Positions 7,220-13,397 of a stretch of 16,190 bases of DNA are shown here, one piece after another. Made by a program: the position numbers and the translations under genes. The DNA is taken from contig QGSR01000013.1 in assembly GCA_003387805.1 (NCBI GenBank), forward strand, positions 1 through 16,190, read 5' to 3'. The DNA comes from Bacillota bacterium (lineage in GTDB: Bacteria; Bacillota; Limnochordia; Limnochordales; ZCTH02-B6). The notes beneath the pieces were generated by a model. The model was given only the letters and a program-made list of their open reading frames with translations. It had not been told where the DNA came from and searched no databases. Each line of letters opens with the position of its first letter. The first letter of the stretch is position 1.

Positions 7220-7894
7220 GTGGATGAAGAGCCGATGTGGGCGCAAGCGAAACAACTGTTTCCCTTTCTGAACGAAATCCGGGATGAGGACCTGCGGGCG
7301 GGGATCACGACGGCCCGCCTGCCCAAAGGCGCCACCGCGTTCGTCGAGGGCGAGCCGTGCCGGCACGTGGCCTTCGTGCTGGACGGGTCCATCCGGGTGT
7401 TCAAGTCGAACCCCGACGGGCGGGAACTGACGCTGTATCACGTCACGGCCGGCGACTCGTGTGTCCTGATGTGGGCCAGCGTGCTGGCCGACGCCCGCTA
7501 CGGCGCGCAGGCCGTGGCCGCCGCCGACACCGACGTCCTGCTGGTGCCCGTGCCCGTTTTCCAGAGCTGGATGCAGCGCTACGAGGCGGTGCGCCGGTTC
7601 GTGTACGAGGCTTTTGCCCAGCGCCTGGCCGCGGTGATGCTGCTGGTGGACGAGGTGCTGTTTCGCCACGTCGACCAGCGGCTGGCTTCGCTCCTGCTGC
7701 AGCGGACCGGCGACGAGCAGCCCGTGCTGGAAGCCACCCACGAACAGCTGGCCCTGGAGCTGGGCACCGCCCGGGAAGTGGTGAGCCGCATCCTGAAATC
7801 GTTTGAGGAAGACGGCGCCGTCCGGCTGTTCCGCGGGCGCATCCAGGTGACGGACCGCGACCTTCTGGCCCGCAAGCGCGACGGGCGCACGTGA
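7220..7894 (+). CDS. Crp/Fnr-family transcriptional regulator (first)
   Basis: About 224 residues, the normal family size. An N-terminal cyclic-nucleotide-binding-type beta-roll (~33-110) contains GEPCRHVAFVLDGSIRVFKSNPDGREL. A dimer helix follows (~114-148), then a winged helix-turn-helix (~165-212), with THEQLALELGTAREVVSRIL as the HTH. Recognition residues Arg185, Glu186 and Arg190 match the CRP pattern that reads TGTGA/TCACA. There is no FNR-type N-terminal Cys cluster; Cys47 and Cys81 are the only cysteines and might serve redox or NO sensing. GTG 7220 has AGGGTG 7 nt upstream; ATG 7235, in frame, is a fair alternative start. It lies just upstream of the DUF2892 and nirK genes, so it probably controls nitrite/NO genes. 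Its own promoter has no obvious site of the shared type. Confidence 0.9.
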   Translation: MDEEPMWAQAKQLFPFLNEIRDEDLRAGITTARLPKGATAFVEGEPCRHVAFVLDGSIRVFKSNPDGRELTLYHVTAGDSCVLMWASVLADARYGAQAVAAADTDVLLVPVPVFQSWMQRYEAVRRFVYEAFAQRLAAVMLLVDEVLFRHVDQRLASLLLQRTGDEQPVLEATHEQLALELGTAREVVSRILKSFEEDGAVRLFRGRIQVTDRDLLARKRDGRT

Positions 7895-7918
7895 CGGTCC
7901 GCCGCGGCGCCGGCGAAA

Positions 7919-7934
7919 TGTAACCGCCGTCACA
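7919..7934 (+). promoter_or_regulatory. Crp/Fnr-type operator before the DUF2892 gene
   Basis: TGTAACCGCCGTCACA is a near-perfect TGTGA-N6-TCACA palindrome. Exactly 21 bp separate it from a -10 box TACCAT (7956-7961), placing it at about -41.5, the class II activator position. There is no -35 box. A lone CGTGA half-site overlaps the regulator stop at 7890-7894. Confidence 0.7.
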
Positions 7935-7955
7935 GACGCTTCGGCCCGCATACAT

Positions 7956-7961
7956 TACCAT
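7956..7961 (+). promoter_or_regulatory. Predicted -10 box of the DUF2892 promoter
   Basis: TACCAT lies 21 bp after the operator. A start of transcription near 7968 would give a ~25-nt leader containing the AGGTGATG ribosome binding site (7981-7988). Confidence 0.5.
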
Positions 7962-7992
7962 ATGGCCAGAATTTTCGGTGAGGTGATGGTTT

Positions 7993-8181
7993 ATGCAGGC
8001 CAACGTCGGAAACGTGGACCGCATCATCCGCATCATCGTCGGCCTGGCGCTGCTGTCGATGCTGTTTCTGGTCGAAGGAAGCCTGCGGTGGGTGGGGCTG
8101 GTAGGGATCATTCCTCTGGCCACCGCCTTCATGCGCTTCTGTCCGCTGTATTCCATCTTTCGCATCAACACGGCCAAGTAA
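7993..8181 (+). CDS. DUF2892 (YgaP-type) small membrane protein
   Basis: A 62-residue protein. It starts with NVGNVDRIIRIIVGLALL, the hallmark of DUF2892 (the YgaP C-terminal membrane domain), and ends with FMRFCPLYSIFRINT, the conserved C-P-L-Y element. There are two membrane helices (~10-28 and ~33-48). DUF2892 peptides occur alone or fused to rhodanese domains and are often near sulfur or nitrogen-oxide genes; their biochemical role is not settled. ATG 7993 has AGGTGATG 4-5 nt upstream. It is preceded by an operator and -10 box of the type shared with nirK, which links it to the nitrite/NO regulon. Confidence 0.88.
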   Translation: MQANVGNVDRIIRIIVGLALLSMLFLVEGSLRWVGLVGIIPLATAFMRFCPLYSIFRINTAK

Positions 8182-8300
8182 AGGCGCAGGCCGGCAACGC
8201 CCGGGAGCCGGCGTGGTGCCGAAACCCGGTGCACGGGCAGTTTCAAATCCTTCTGCCGTTGACGAATGGGTGCGGCGTGACGTGGTGAGCGGAACACCGG

Positions 8301-8326
8301 GACGGTCTTGGCCGCGACGGACCGTC
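8301..8326 (+). terminator. Possible terminator of the DUF2892 transcript
   Basis: A seven-base-pair stem with a 12-nt loop, followed by CTTCC with no long T-run. It is weak, but its position 120 nt after the DUF2892 stop and before the nirK promoter fits. Confidence 0.35.
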
Positions 8327-8443
8327 TTCCGCTGCGTCGGTCGCACTCATTCGCTTATCTAGACCCCGTTTCGGTTTTCCGTTGTCGTCCTCAACTTTCC
8401 CGATCTCCCCGTCTCTCCCGCTCGACGCTGATTTCCCGCCCGG

Positions 8444-8459
8444 TGTGAGCAATATCACG
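8444..8459 (+). promoter_or_regulatory. Distal Crp/Fnr-type operator of nirK
   Basis: TGTGAGCAATATCACG matches TGTGA-N6-TCACA at nine of ten arm positions. Its centre is about -63.5 from the predicted start of transcription and 22 bp upstream of the proximal site. Confidence 0.75.
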
Positions 8460-8465
8460 CGCAAA

Positions 8466-8481
8466 GGGCGCGCGCGTCACG
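8466..8481 (+). promoter_or_regulatory. Proximal (half) operator of nirK
   Basis: Only the promoter-proximal half TCACG (8477-8481) is intact; the left half is degenerate. Its end lies exactly 21 bp before the -10 box, the same spacing seen at the other four promoters of the island. Confidence 0.55.
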
Positions 8482-8502
8482 TCCCCGCCGAGGCCGGTGT
8501 CG

Positions 8503-8508
8503 TACGCT
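8503..8508 (+). promoter_or_regulatory. Predicted -10 box of nirK
   Basis: TACGCT, 21 bp after the proximal operator, with no -35 box at the expected place, as in activator-dependent promoters. Transcription would start near 8515. Confidence 0.5.
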
Positions 8509-8552
8509 CGAAGTGACAACAAAGACGACCTCGCAGGAGGTGTGCGGATTCC

Positions 8553-9626
8553 ATGAAGCGATGGCATCTCGTCGTGTTGCTGCTGGCACTTGTGGCGGCT
8601 TTGACCGCCGGCTGCGGAGGCCTGACCACCGGGGTACGGCAGGAGCCGTCGGCGGCCGCGCCGTCTTCGTCGGCGCAGCCGTCCCCGTCCCAGCCCGCCG
8701 TCGAACCGCCGAGAGATGATGCGGTGCGGGTGGCCAAGGACCCGGCCGACATTCCGCCCCCCGTCGGCGGCCGTGAGCCGCAGCTCGTCAAGGTCGAAAT
8801 GGTGGCCAAGGAGCTGGACGGTCAGCTGAAGGACGGCATCACCTTCACGTACTGGACGTTTGACGGCGTCGTTCCGGGCAAGATGCTGCGGGTGCGGGCC
8901 GGCGACACGGTGGAGCTGACGCTGCACAACGACCCGTCCAGCACGCAGCCCCACTCCATCGACCTGCACGCGGTCAACGGCCCGGGCGGCGGCGCCGAAG
9001 CCACGCAGGTGCTGCCGGGCGAGACGAAGACGTTCCGGTTTAAGGCTATGAATCCCGGCGTTTATGTGTATCACTGCGCGACGCCCTACATCCCGGCCCA
9101 CATCGCCAACGGCATGTACGGCCTCATCGTGGTGGAGCCCGAAGGCGGCCTGCGCCCGGTGGACCGCGAGTTTTACGTGATGCAGGGAGAAATTTACGCG
9201 TCGCTGCGTCCGCATCAGCGGGGGCACGCACGGTTCAGCGATCAGGACTTGTGGAACGAGCAGCCGAACTTCGTCGTCTTCAACGGCCAGTACCAGGCGC
9301 TCACGGGCGAGCACGCGATGCGGGCGCAGGTCGGCGAGACCGTCCGCATCTTCATCGGCAACGGCGGGCCCAACTTGGCGTCGTCGTTCCACGTCATCGG
9401 CGAAATCTTCGACGTCGTCCACAAGGAGGGCGCGTCGGAGGCGTCGACCAACATCCAGACGACGCTTATCCCGGCCGGCGGCGCGGCCTGGGTGGAGTTC
9501 ACGGTCGACGTGCCCGGCGATTACATTCTCGTGGACCACTCCATCAACCGGGCCTCCGGCAAAGGCGCCATCGCCGTGCTCCACGTCGAGGGTCCTGAAA
9601 ATCCGGAGATTTTCGAGGCGCTGTAA
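8553..9626 (+). CDS. nirK: Copper-containing nitrite reductase (NO-forming), lipoprotein
   Basis: A 357-residue enzyme that reduces nitrite to nitric oxide outside the cytoplasmic membrane. It starts with a lipoprotein signal peptide (lipobox LTAGC, lipidated Cys21) and a Ser/Pro/Ala-rich linker (~30-55), followed by two cupredoxin domains. All copper ligands are visible. Type 1: His134, Cys175, His183, Met188 (PHSID, YHCATPYIPAHIANGMYG). Type 2: His139, His174 and His329 (VDHSIN). Catalytic Asp137 (HSID) and His280 (SSFH) are also present. The lipid anchor fits a Gram-positive cell, where the enzyme would otherwise be lost. ATG 8553 has AGGAGGTG 9-10 nt upstream. The cupredoxin gene starts 2 nt after the stop, so the two are co-translated. 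It is preceded by a two-site Crp/Fnr-type promoter, indicating induction by NO, nitrite or low oxygen. Confidence 0.96.
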   Translation: MKRWHLVVLLLALVAALTAGCGGLTTGVRQEPSAAAPSSSAQPSPSQPAVEPPRDDAVRVAKDPADIPPPVGGREPQLVKVEMVAKELDGQLKDGITFTYWTFDGVVPGKMLRVRAGDTVELTLHNDPSSTQPHSIDLHAVNGPGGGAEATQVLPGETKTFRFKAMNPGVYVYHCATPYIPAHIANGMYGLIVVEPEGGLRPVDREFYVMQGEIYASLRPHQRGHARFSDQDLWNEQPNFVVFNGQYQALTGEHAMRAQVGETVRIFIGNGGPNLASSFHVIGEIFDVVHKEGASEASTNIQTTLIPAGGAAWVEFTVDVPGDYILVDHSINRASGKGAIAVLHVEGPENPEIFEAL

Positions 9627-9628
9627 CG

Positions 9629-10153
9629 ATGGCGGCGCGGCGTGGTTCCCGGAGAAGGGCGGCCGGCTTCGTCTTCATGGTCCTGGCGCTGGTGGCCGCC
9701 GCCGTCGTCGCCGCCGGGTACGGATCGCCCGCCGGAGTTTTCTCCGGCGGGCGGCGCCTCCAGCCGGGCGGCGGGGAAGCGGCAGCCGTGTCGATACAAA
9801 TTGCCGGCGTCGCGTGCGGCTCCCACTTGGCCCTGGCGCCCGCCTACATCGAAGCGAAGCCGGGGTCCATGCTTCGCATTGCCAACGAGGGCCTGTGGCC
9901 GCATGAGATCTACCTCAGCACCGAAGACCGGCCGGTCTTGATGAGCGATCCGGAAAGCCGGCGGCGCGTCCTCGCTTCAGTCCGGCTGGAACCCGGGGAC
10001 ACCGGCGAGCTCCCGCTTCCCGACGGACCGGGAGACTACTATCTTGTGCCCGGCAACACGTGGCATTTTCTGTCGGGGCTGCGAGGCCAGGTGCGGGTTG
10101 AACAGCCCGTCGATATGCCCGCCGCCCATAGACGTGCCAACGTCCGGCCCTAA
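9629..10153 (+). CDS. Membrane-anchored cupredoxin-like protein coupled to nirK
   Basis: A 174-residue protein with an N-terminal Arg-rich stretch and one membrane helix (~12-31), a Gly-rich linker, and a cupredoxin-like beta domain (~52-158). The core has the pattern KPGSMLRIANEGLWPHEIYL ... GDYYLVPGNTWHFLSGLRG, which resembles the start and end of blue-copper domains. The usual copper loop Cys-x(n)-His-x(n)-Met near the C terminus is absent: candidate ligands are His92 and His146, with Cys63 and His66 in an early ACGSH element and Met81/Met105. It may bind copper in another way, or be a structural or electron-transfer partner of NirK. The start lies 2 nt after the nirK stop. The fold call is moderate; the function is inferred only from the neighbour. 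Confidence 0.75.
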   Translation: MAARRGSRRRAAGFVFMVLALVAAAVVAAGYGSPAGVFSGGRRLQPGGGEAAAVSIQIAGVACGSHLALAPAYIEAKPGSMLRIANEGLWPHEIYLSTEDRPVLMSDPESRRRVLASVRLEPGDTGELPLPDGPGDYYLVPGNTWHFLSGLRGQVRVEQPVDMPAAHRRANVRP

Positions 10154-10235
10154 GGCCCGCCGTCCGCAGCACCCCGCCCGAACGAGCCGGACGCGCCCTG
10201 CCGCCTTGCGACAGCCATGCGAAATGCGAAAATTG

Positions 10236-10244
10236 TAGTATGAT
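10236..10244 (+). promoter_or_regulatory. Possible -10 box of the second Crp/Fnr gene
   Basis: TATGAT (10239-10244) matches TATAAT at five of six bases and lies in the only AT-rich patch of the 156-base gap, after a direct repeat of ATGCGAA (10217-10230). There is no good -35 and no shared operator at the usual distance, so this promoter appears to be controlled differently. Confidence 0.4.
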
Positions 10245-10309
10245 GGATGCGTGGAAACTGCCGCCGGCGGGGCGCCGTCGCGCCGCGGGCGTGGGGAGGC
10301 GCAGCGACC

Positions 10310-11005
10310 ATGGGCTTGGCCGGCCAGCCGCTGGAAATCCTCAAGAGAATCCCGTTCTTCGCGCAGCTCGCCCCGGCGGAGCTGGAGGCGCTGGCGGAGG
10401 CCGTGGTGGTGGCCCGCTATCGGAAAAACCAGGTGCTTTTCGTCGAGGGCGAGCCCAGCCACTCCCTGTACTTCATCTGCCGGGGCCGGGTGAAAGTGTA
10501 CCGCGTGTCCCCCGACGGCCGCGAGCAGATCTTGCACCTGCTGGGGGACGGCGACCCCATTTCCGTGGTGCCGTTTTTTGACGGCGACCCGTATCCGGCC
10601 AACGCGGAAGTGCTGACCGATTCCGAGATCGCGTTCATTCGCTTCGAAGACTTTGAGCGCATCGCCCGGGCCAATCCCGGCATTTTGCTGCAGATGCTGC
10701 GCGTTCTCGCCCGCAGGCTGCGCCGGGCGCAGGAAGAGATCGCCTCCCTGGCGCTCAAGAGCGTGGCCGGCCGCATGGCGGCCCGCTTGCTGGAGCTGGC
10801 CGAGCGCCAGGGGGAGCTGGTGGACGACGGCATTCAGATTGACCTGAAGCTGAGCCGCCAGGAGCTGGGTCACCTCATCGGCGCCTCGCGCGAAACGGTG
10901 ACGCGCGTGCTGCACCAGTTCCAGCGGGAAGACGCCATTCGCATCGACGGCTCCCGCATCGTCATCCGCAAACCGCTCATTCTGCAGTCGTGGAGCGAGC
11001 AGTAA
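10310..11005 (+). CDS. Crp/Fnr-family transcriptional regulator (second)
   Basis: A 231-residue protein with the full family layout: a sensory beta-roll (~30-115, with FVEGEPSHSLYFICRGRVKVYRVSPDGREQ), a long dimer helix (~117-150) and a winged HTH (~155-220). The recognition helix in LSRQELGHLIGASRETVTRVL has Arg194, Glu195 and Arg199 as in E. coli CRP, predicting TGTGA/TCACA half-sites. It has a single Cys (57), so no FNR-type iron-sulfur cluster. ATG 10310 is chosen because GGGGAGG lies 10 nt upstream; the frame extends back to an ATG at 10247, but that part is Arg-rich, overlaps the presumed promoter and is not family-like. It lies between nirK and a DUF2249 gene whose promoter carries such sites, so it is a strong candidate for the island regulator. 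It could sense heme-NO or a nucleotide. Confidence 0.92.
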   Translation: MGLAGQPLEILKRIPFFAQLAPAELEALAEAVVVARYRKNQVLFVEGEPSHSLYFICRGRVKVYRVSPDGREQILHLLGDGDPISVVPFFDGDPYPANAEVLTDSEIAFIRFEDFERIARANPGILLQMLRVLARRLRRAQEEIASLALKSVAGRMAARLLELAERQGELVDDGIQIDLKLSRQELGHLIGASRETVTRVLHQFQREDAIRIDGSRIVIRKPLILQSWSEQ

Positions 11006-11025
11006 GCCCCTCGGGTGCGGACTTC

Positions 11026-11041
11026 CGTGAGCAAGATCACA
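11026..11041 (+). promoter_or_regulatory. Distal Crp/Fnr-type operator of the plus-strand DUF2249 gene
   Basis: CGTGAGCAAGATCACA matches TGTGA-N6-TCACA at nine of ten arm positions. It shares its first spacer bases (GCAA) with the nirK distal site. Its centre is about -64.5. Confidence 0.75.
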
Positions 11042-11048
11042 CCCCGTC

Positions 11049-11064
11049 TGGTGCACTGGTCACG
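11049..11064 (+). promoter_or_regulatory. Proximal (half) operator of the plus-strand DUF2249 gene
   Basis: The right half TCACG (11060-11064) is perfect and the left half is degenerate. It is 23 bp from the distal site and exactly 21 bp before the -10 box. Confidence 0.55.
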
Positions 11065-11085
11065 GTGCCGGGGCGCGTTTTCGCG

Positions 11086-11091
11086 TACTCT
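11086..11091 (+). promoter_or_regulatory. Predicted -10 box of the plus-strand DUF2249 gene
   Basis: TACTCT, 21 bp after the proximal operator, with no -35 box. Transcription would start near 11098, giving an ~80-nt leader. Confidence 0.5.
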
Positions 11092-11180
11092 GTGGGTAGA
11101 CCGCGACAGGGGCGCCCGGCCCGGTGCGGGTGCGCGGTGACCGTCGCAGTGATGACACGGTCGAAAAGGGGATGATCGTC

Positions 11181-11432
11181 ATGTCTGCTCAGTCGCAGCC
11201 GGTCTTGCAATTGGACGTGCGGGACGTTCCGCCGCGGGAGCGGCACCCCCGCATTTTCGAGATTCTGGACGGCCTGGCCGCCGGGCAAAGCCTGGAGCTG
11301 ACCAACGACCACGATCCGAAGCCGCTCTATTACCAGATCCAGGTCGAGCGGCCCGGCCAGTTCGGCTGGGACTACTTGACCGAGGGACCGGACGTATGGC
11401 GAGTGCGCATTACCCGGATTGGGGAACGGTAG
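11181..11432 (+). CDS. DUF2249 domain protein
   Basis: An 83-residue cytoplasmic protein that is almost entirely one DUF2249 domain. The signature elements are LDVRDVPPRERHPRIFEILDGL, the NDHDPKPLYYQ segment with two His/Asp pairs that could bind metal, and a closing GPDVWRVRITR. Proteins of this family are frequent in denitrification and NO-stress loci, often alone or fused to hemerythrin or DUF59 domains; the molecular function is unproven. ATG 11181 is chosen because AGGGG lies 9 nt upstream; ATG 11172 abuts that sequence and is unlikely. It has its own operator-controlled promoter, separate from the regulator gene before it. A second DUF2249 gene faces it at 11541. Confidence 0.88.
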   Translation: MSAQSQPVLQLDVRDVPPRERHPRIFEILDGLAAGQSLELTNDHDPKPLYYQIQVERPGQFGWDYLTEGPDVWRVRITRIGER

Positions 11433-11540
11433 ACGCCGGGCGTGCCACTCAGTCCTCAGGTTTGGCGGGGTTTGGCGGGCGAGCCCGAGTTCCCGGACGC
11501 GCCCGCCGACGCCGCTCGCCGGGCTTGGTGGCCTTGCCCC

Positions 11541-11795
11541 TCATGGCCTGGCGGTTGACGGGTCTTTCGCTTGTATGCGGAAAAACTTGACGCGCCAATG
11601 CCTCTCTTCGATCTCCTCGGCCTCGTGCCGGAAGCCTTGGGCGGCCAGTACGTGATACAGGGGCCGCGGCTCGAACGGGGCGATGAGAACCAGCGCCTGG
11701 CCGGGCGCCAGCCGCCCGACGGCCGCCATGATTTTTGGAAACGGCTCCACGCCGCGGCGCAGGTCGTCTCGTACATCCAGCACCAGTGGTTCCAT
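11541..11795 (-). CDS. DUF2249 domain protein (second, divergent in sequence)
   Basis: An 84-residue protein with the DUF2249 pattern LDVRDDLRRGVEPFPKIMAAV, then LAPGQALVLIAPFEPRPLYHVLAAQGF and a Trp-x-Val strand near the end. Compared with the plus-strand copy, the NDHDPKPLYY motif is replaced by APFEPRPLYHV, so one putative metal-binding His-Asp is lost and a Glu and a later His take its place. This subtype is often next to redox membrane proteins. ATG 11795 has GGAGGTG about 8 nt upstream. It follows the 12-TM protein by 22 nt on the same strand, so the two form an operon. Confidence 0.85.
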   Translation of the reverse strand: MEPLVLDVRDDLRRGVEPFPKIMAAVGRLAPGQALVLIAPFEPRPLYHVLAAQGFRHEAEEIEERHWRVKFFRIQAKDPSTARP

Positions 11796-11817
11796 CAGAC
11801 ACGCACCTCCGACCGTC

Positions 11818-13140
11818 TCAGCGAAACAGCGTCCACAGCAAGTTGCCGGCGGCCAGCGCGGCCCCCAGCCCCAAGAGAGCGAGGAACGGGCCGGCGGGCC
11901 AGGCCGTCACCAGCGCCAGGGCCGTGCCGACGACGCCGGCATGGTACACGGCGAAGGCGGCCCAAGCCAGCGGCTGATGGATCATGTCCCGAAACGCCGG
12001 GACGCCGGGCTCACGTCCCCGCCCCCAGTAGCGGTTGTGCCACACGATGAAGGGCAAAATGCGGTGCAAGTAGCCGAGAATGGTGCTGGAGAGCCAGCCG
12101 GCCGCGGCCAGAAAACCCAGGGCCGTCAGCCACGAGGGCGCGGGCCGGAAGCCTGCCGCGGGCAGGCATGCCAGCATCGCCAGCAGCACGGCGCACAAGG
12201 CCAGGTACGCGTGGGCCGCCCGCACGTGGCCCACGGCCGGATGCATGCGCTCGGGCCCTCGGCGGGCGTACAGGCCCCGGGCGTCCCCCACGAACAACGC
12301 GCAGGCCGCCGCGACCGCCAGCCCGGCGGCGCCGGTGACCAACGGGGTCCCCGTCGGAGTGCCGGCACCCCGTCCCAACGACGGCAACGACGCGGCGACG
12401 ATGCCCAGGACGACGCCCGCATGGAGCAGGCGGCGCACCGCCGCCGGCCGGCGAAACTCCCGGCGTTTGTCGACAAACCCAAAGAACGTCAGCAAGTGAT
12501 ATGAGATGCCGATGACGAGCATCAGGAACCATCCGCCCGCCGCCGCGCCCACGTGCGCGGCGAACGTGGCCCGCCACGCGGGCAGCAGCCAGCCCGTAGT
12601 CAAGTTGACGGCCAGCGCCGCCCCGGCGAGAAAAGCGATGAGAAGATATACGCCCGAAGCGTGCACGAAGGGGCGGATGAGCGCCCCTCTTGCCGTCGGC
12701 TGCGCCGTCCGCAGCGTGAGGGTGACGTTTGCCAGAACCATCATGGCGCCCAGCGGCAGGCCCGCCGCGGCGGCGAACAGCGCGGGCCGGGCGACTCCCG
12801 CCCGCGACAAGGCGACGAATCCCGTGATGAGACCGGCCAGGCCCAGGGCGTACGGCACGAACGCGGCGCGGGCCAGCCTGGTGCTGTGCAGAACGGTGGC
12901 GTACACGACCGCGACCATCTGCTGCAGCGCGCCCAACGCCACGGCGCTGCCCCAGCCCAAGGCGTAAAGATGCACCGCCGCCAGCACCAGCGGATGCCGG
13001 TACGCGCCCGCATCGAGCCGGCCCGCGGCGGCCAGGAGTACCCACGGGACGGCCGCAAACGACAGCAAGCCCAAAATGAAATAGGGCGCCAGGGCGGGGA
13101 GGGCGACCAAGTTTTCCCGGGTGACGCGCACGTTGACCAT
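11818..13140 (-). CDS. Polytopic membrane protein, heme-copper oxidase subunit I / NnrS-like
   Basis: A 440-residue protein with about 12 membrane helices. Histidines fall in or next to helices at 57 (AAVHLYALGWG), 196 (AAHVGAAAGGW), 215 (GISYHLLTFFGF), 310, 359 and 368 (GYLHRILPFIVWHNRYWGRG) and 400. The first (HLYALGWGSAVALGALQQ), third and LHRILPFIVWHNRYW motifs are typical of short membrane proteins in thermophilic denitrifiers that are often labelled cytochrome oxidase subunit I-like or NnrS-like. It lacks the HPEVY and full HH pairs that bind CuB in true oxidases, so a bona fide NO reductase is unlikely; heme or NO handling is the best guess. ATG 13140 has a weak GGTGG about 5-6 nt upstream. 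It forms an operon with the DUF2249 gene 22 nt downstream. Confidence 0.75.
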   Translation of the reverse strand: MVNVRVTRENLVALPALAPYFILGLLSFAAVPWVLLAAAGRLDAGAYRHPLVLAAVHLYALGWGSAVALGALQQMVAVVYATVLHSTRLARAAFVPYALGLAGLITGFVALSRAGVARPALFAAAAGLPLGAMMVLANVTLTLRTAQPTARGALIRPFVHASGVYLLIAFLAGAALAVNLTTGWLLPAWRATFAAHVGAAAGGWFLMLVIGISYHLLTFFGFVDKRREFRRPAAVRRLLHAGVVLGIVAASLPSLGRGAGTPTGTPLVTGAAGLAVAAACALFVGDARGLYARRGPERMHPAVGHVRAAHAYLALCAVLLAMLACLPAAGFRPAPSWLTALGFLAAAGWLSSTILGYLHRILPFIVWHNRYWGRGREPGVPAFRDMIHQPLAWAAFAVYHAGVVGTALALVTAWPAGPFLALLGLGAALAAGNLLWTLFR

Positions 13141-13151
13141 GGTTCCACCGT

Positions 13152-13262
13152 CCCGTGGCTCGACTTTCTGTGGCTCTGGCTTCCCGTGGCTCGACCTTCC
13201 CGTGGCTCAGCCTTGCCGTGGGTCGGCCTTCCCGTGGCTCCGCCTTCCCTTGGGTGCGGACG
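13152..13262. repeat. 16-bp tandem repeat, about seven copies
   Basis: Units run head to tail at 13152, 13168 (15 bp), 13183, 13199, 13215, 13231 and 13247. The consensus is CCCGTGGCTCNRCCTT; the four central copies differ at only a few bases, the outer ones more. It sits directly before the start of the minus-strand 12-TM gene, in its untranslated leader. The unit length is not a multiple of three and no coding frame is convincing. Confidence 0.8.
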
Positions 13263-13280
13263 GGTTTGTGCCCACTCTTT

Positions 13281-13332
13281 CGACGATTGTGTCATCCGGC
13301 CTGCCAATCGGGCAGGCCGGAGGAAATCGTCG
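13281..13332. other. Two-tier hairpin between nuoI-like and 12-TM genes
   Basis: The outer stem CGACGATT (13281-13288) pairs with AATCGTCG (13325-13332). The inner stem CCGGCCTGCC (13296-13305) pairs with GGCAGGCCGG (13311-13320) around an AATCG loop. Both stems are perfect, separated by 7-nt and 4-nt internal loops. It lies 66 nt after the nuoI-like stop. There is no T-run on either strand, so it is an RNA structure of unknown role: partial terminator, processing site or stabiliser. Confidence 0.65.
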
Positions 13333-13397
13333 CCGCCGGGCCGTATCGCGTTCCGGCAGCCGGCGGCGTCTCCTCTGCGAAAGATCGGCCAAGGGAA

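Larger units (their letters stand above)
8182..8552 (+). promoter_or_regulatory. nirK upstream intergenic region
   Basis: This 371-base gap has no gene I can support. It holds a hairpin (GACGGTC 8301-8307 with GACCGTC 8320-8326) that may end the DUF2892 transcript, a pyrimidine-rich stretch (8350-8440) and the nirK operators and -10 box (8444-8508). AGGAGGTG at 8536-8543 is the nirK ribosome binding site. Confidence 0.6.

Noticed and set aside
5586..7271. 561-residue plus-strand open frame opposite the serine hydrolase
   Set aside because: Antisense shadow of a gene with clear active-site motifs; composition is Arg/Gly/His-rich and not family-like.
7890..7905. A second, distal operator upstream of the DUF2892 gene
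   Set aside because: CGTGA is present, but the right half is absent and the distance to the next site is 29 bp, out of the 22-23 bp pattern.
10206..10244. Shared-type operator for the second Crp/Fnr gene
   Set aside because: No TCAC half-site lies 21 bp before TATGAT or TAGTAT.
10247..10309. N-terminal extension of the second Crp/Fnr protein
   Set aside because: The extension is Arg-rich, lacks an RBS, and overlaps the likely promoter; ATG 10310 has a strong RBS.
13152..13262. CRISPR-like array
   Set aside because: The 16-bp units abut each other with no spacers.
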